A stretch of DNA of 64,000 nucleotides from Daucus carota subsp. sativus. Taxonomy: Eukaryota > Streptophyta > Magnoliopsida > Apiales > Apiaceae. Under the pieces are notes generated by a model, which saw only the letters and a list, made by a program, of their open reading frames with translations, was not told where the DNA came from and searched no databases. Of this stretch, positions 63,887-64,000 are shown one piece after another; position 1 is the stretch's first letter; each line of letters opens with the position of its first letter. The stretch spans positions 9,002,779-9,066,778 of the forward strand of contig NC_030383.2 of the NCBI RefSeq assembly GCF_001625215.2. Reading direction: 5' to 3'. Both the position numbers and the translations under genes were made by a program.

Positions 63887-64000
63887 GTCAGTGAATTTCC
63901 AAGTAAAGTATAATTGAATATCTCGTAAAATATGGAAGATTCAAGTCCTTTGAGGATGTTGCTTAAAAGCTTTGATTTAGACAGATTAATAACAATCTTC

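Overview
The window is nuclear DNA of a flowering plant, most likely a eudicot. The genes have many introns, the spaces between them are AT-rich, and plant non-autonomous transposons (Stowaway, Tourist, hAT, MULE and Helitron types, plus a tRNA-derived SINE) fill introns and spacers. The protein families are plant-specific: UVR8, PsbP-domain, DYW-type PPR, DOG1 domain, KIWI. I cannot fix the species.

Layout. 1-7000 has no confident complete gene. It holds two possible orphan exons (3188-4013, plus), a ubinuclein-like first exon on the minus strand (4706-4929), and a hAT-type element nested in a Stowaway-type MITE (5501-6800). From 7155 the plus strand carries five spliced genes in a row: a PC4/KIWI coactivator (7155-9410), an SRT2-type sirtuin (10407-14881), a PsbP-domain protein (17035-19689), the UV-B photoreceptor UVR8 (22762-30509) and an ALDH3I1-type aldehyde dehydrogenase (36087-41541). 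The 31.1-35.0 kb gap is transposon-rich (Helitron-like, MULE-like, smaller elements). A single-exon DYW-class PPR gene faces the dehydrogenase on the minus strand (42000-43832). An intronless DOG1-domain gene with a G-box/ABRE promoter follows (44987-45748). Then come a broken NTR1/STIPL1-type splicing-factor copy on the minus strand (48167-49016), a compact Helitron (49478-49857), and the exocyst gene SEC6 (51641 to beyond the right edge).

The genes are independent plant loci, not an operon. They cover transcription (KIWI), organellar deacetylation (SRT2), thylakoid lumen proteins (PsbP-domain), UV-B sensing (UVR8), aldehyde detoxification (ALDH3), organellar RNA editing (PPR), seed/ABA-type regulation (DOG1 domain) and secretion (SEC6).

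Most noteworthy: (1) at least six tiny insertions made of a few bases plus an A-tail, flanked by 10-17 bp direct repeats, whose tails resemble the 3' end of the intact SINE here; (2) four introns best explained by GC-AG splicing out of about 52; (3) a decayed full-length 5S rRNA-like sequence in a UVR8 intron, possibly a Cassandra-type element; (4) TE insertions with clean target duplications or termini.

Exon boundaries were derived by hand from reading frame, splice signals and remembered family sequences. No alignment or transcript data were used.
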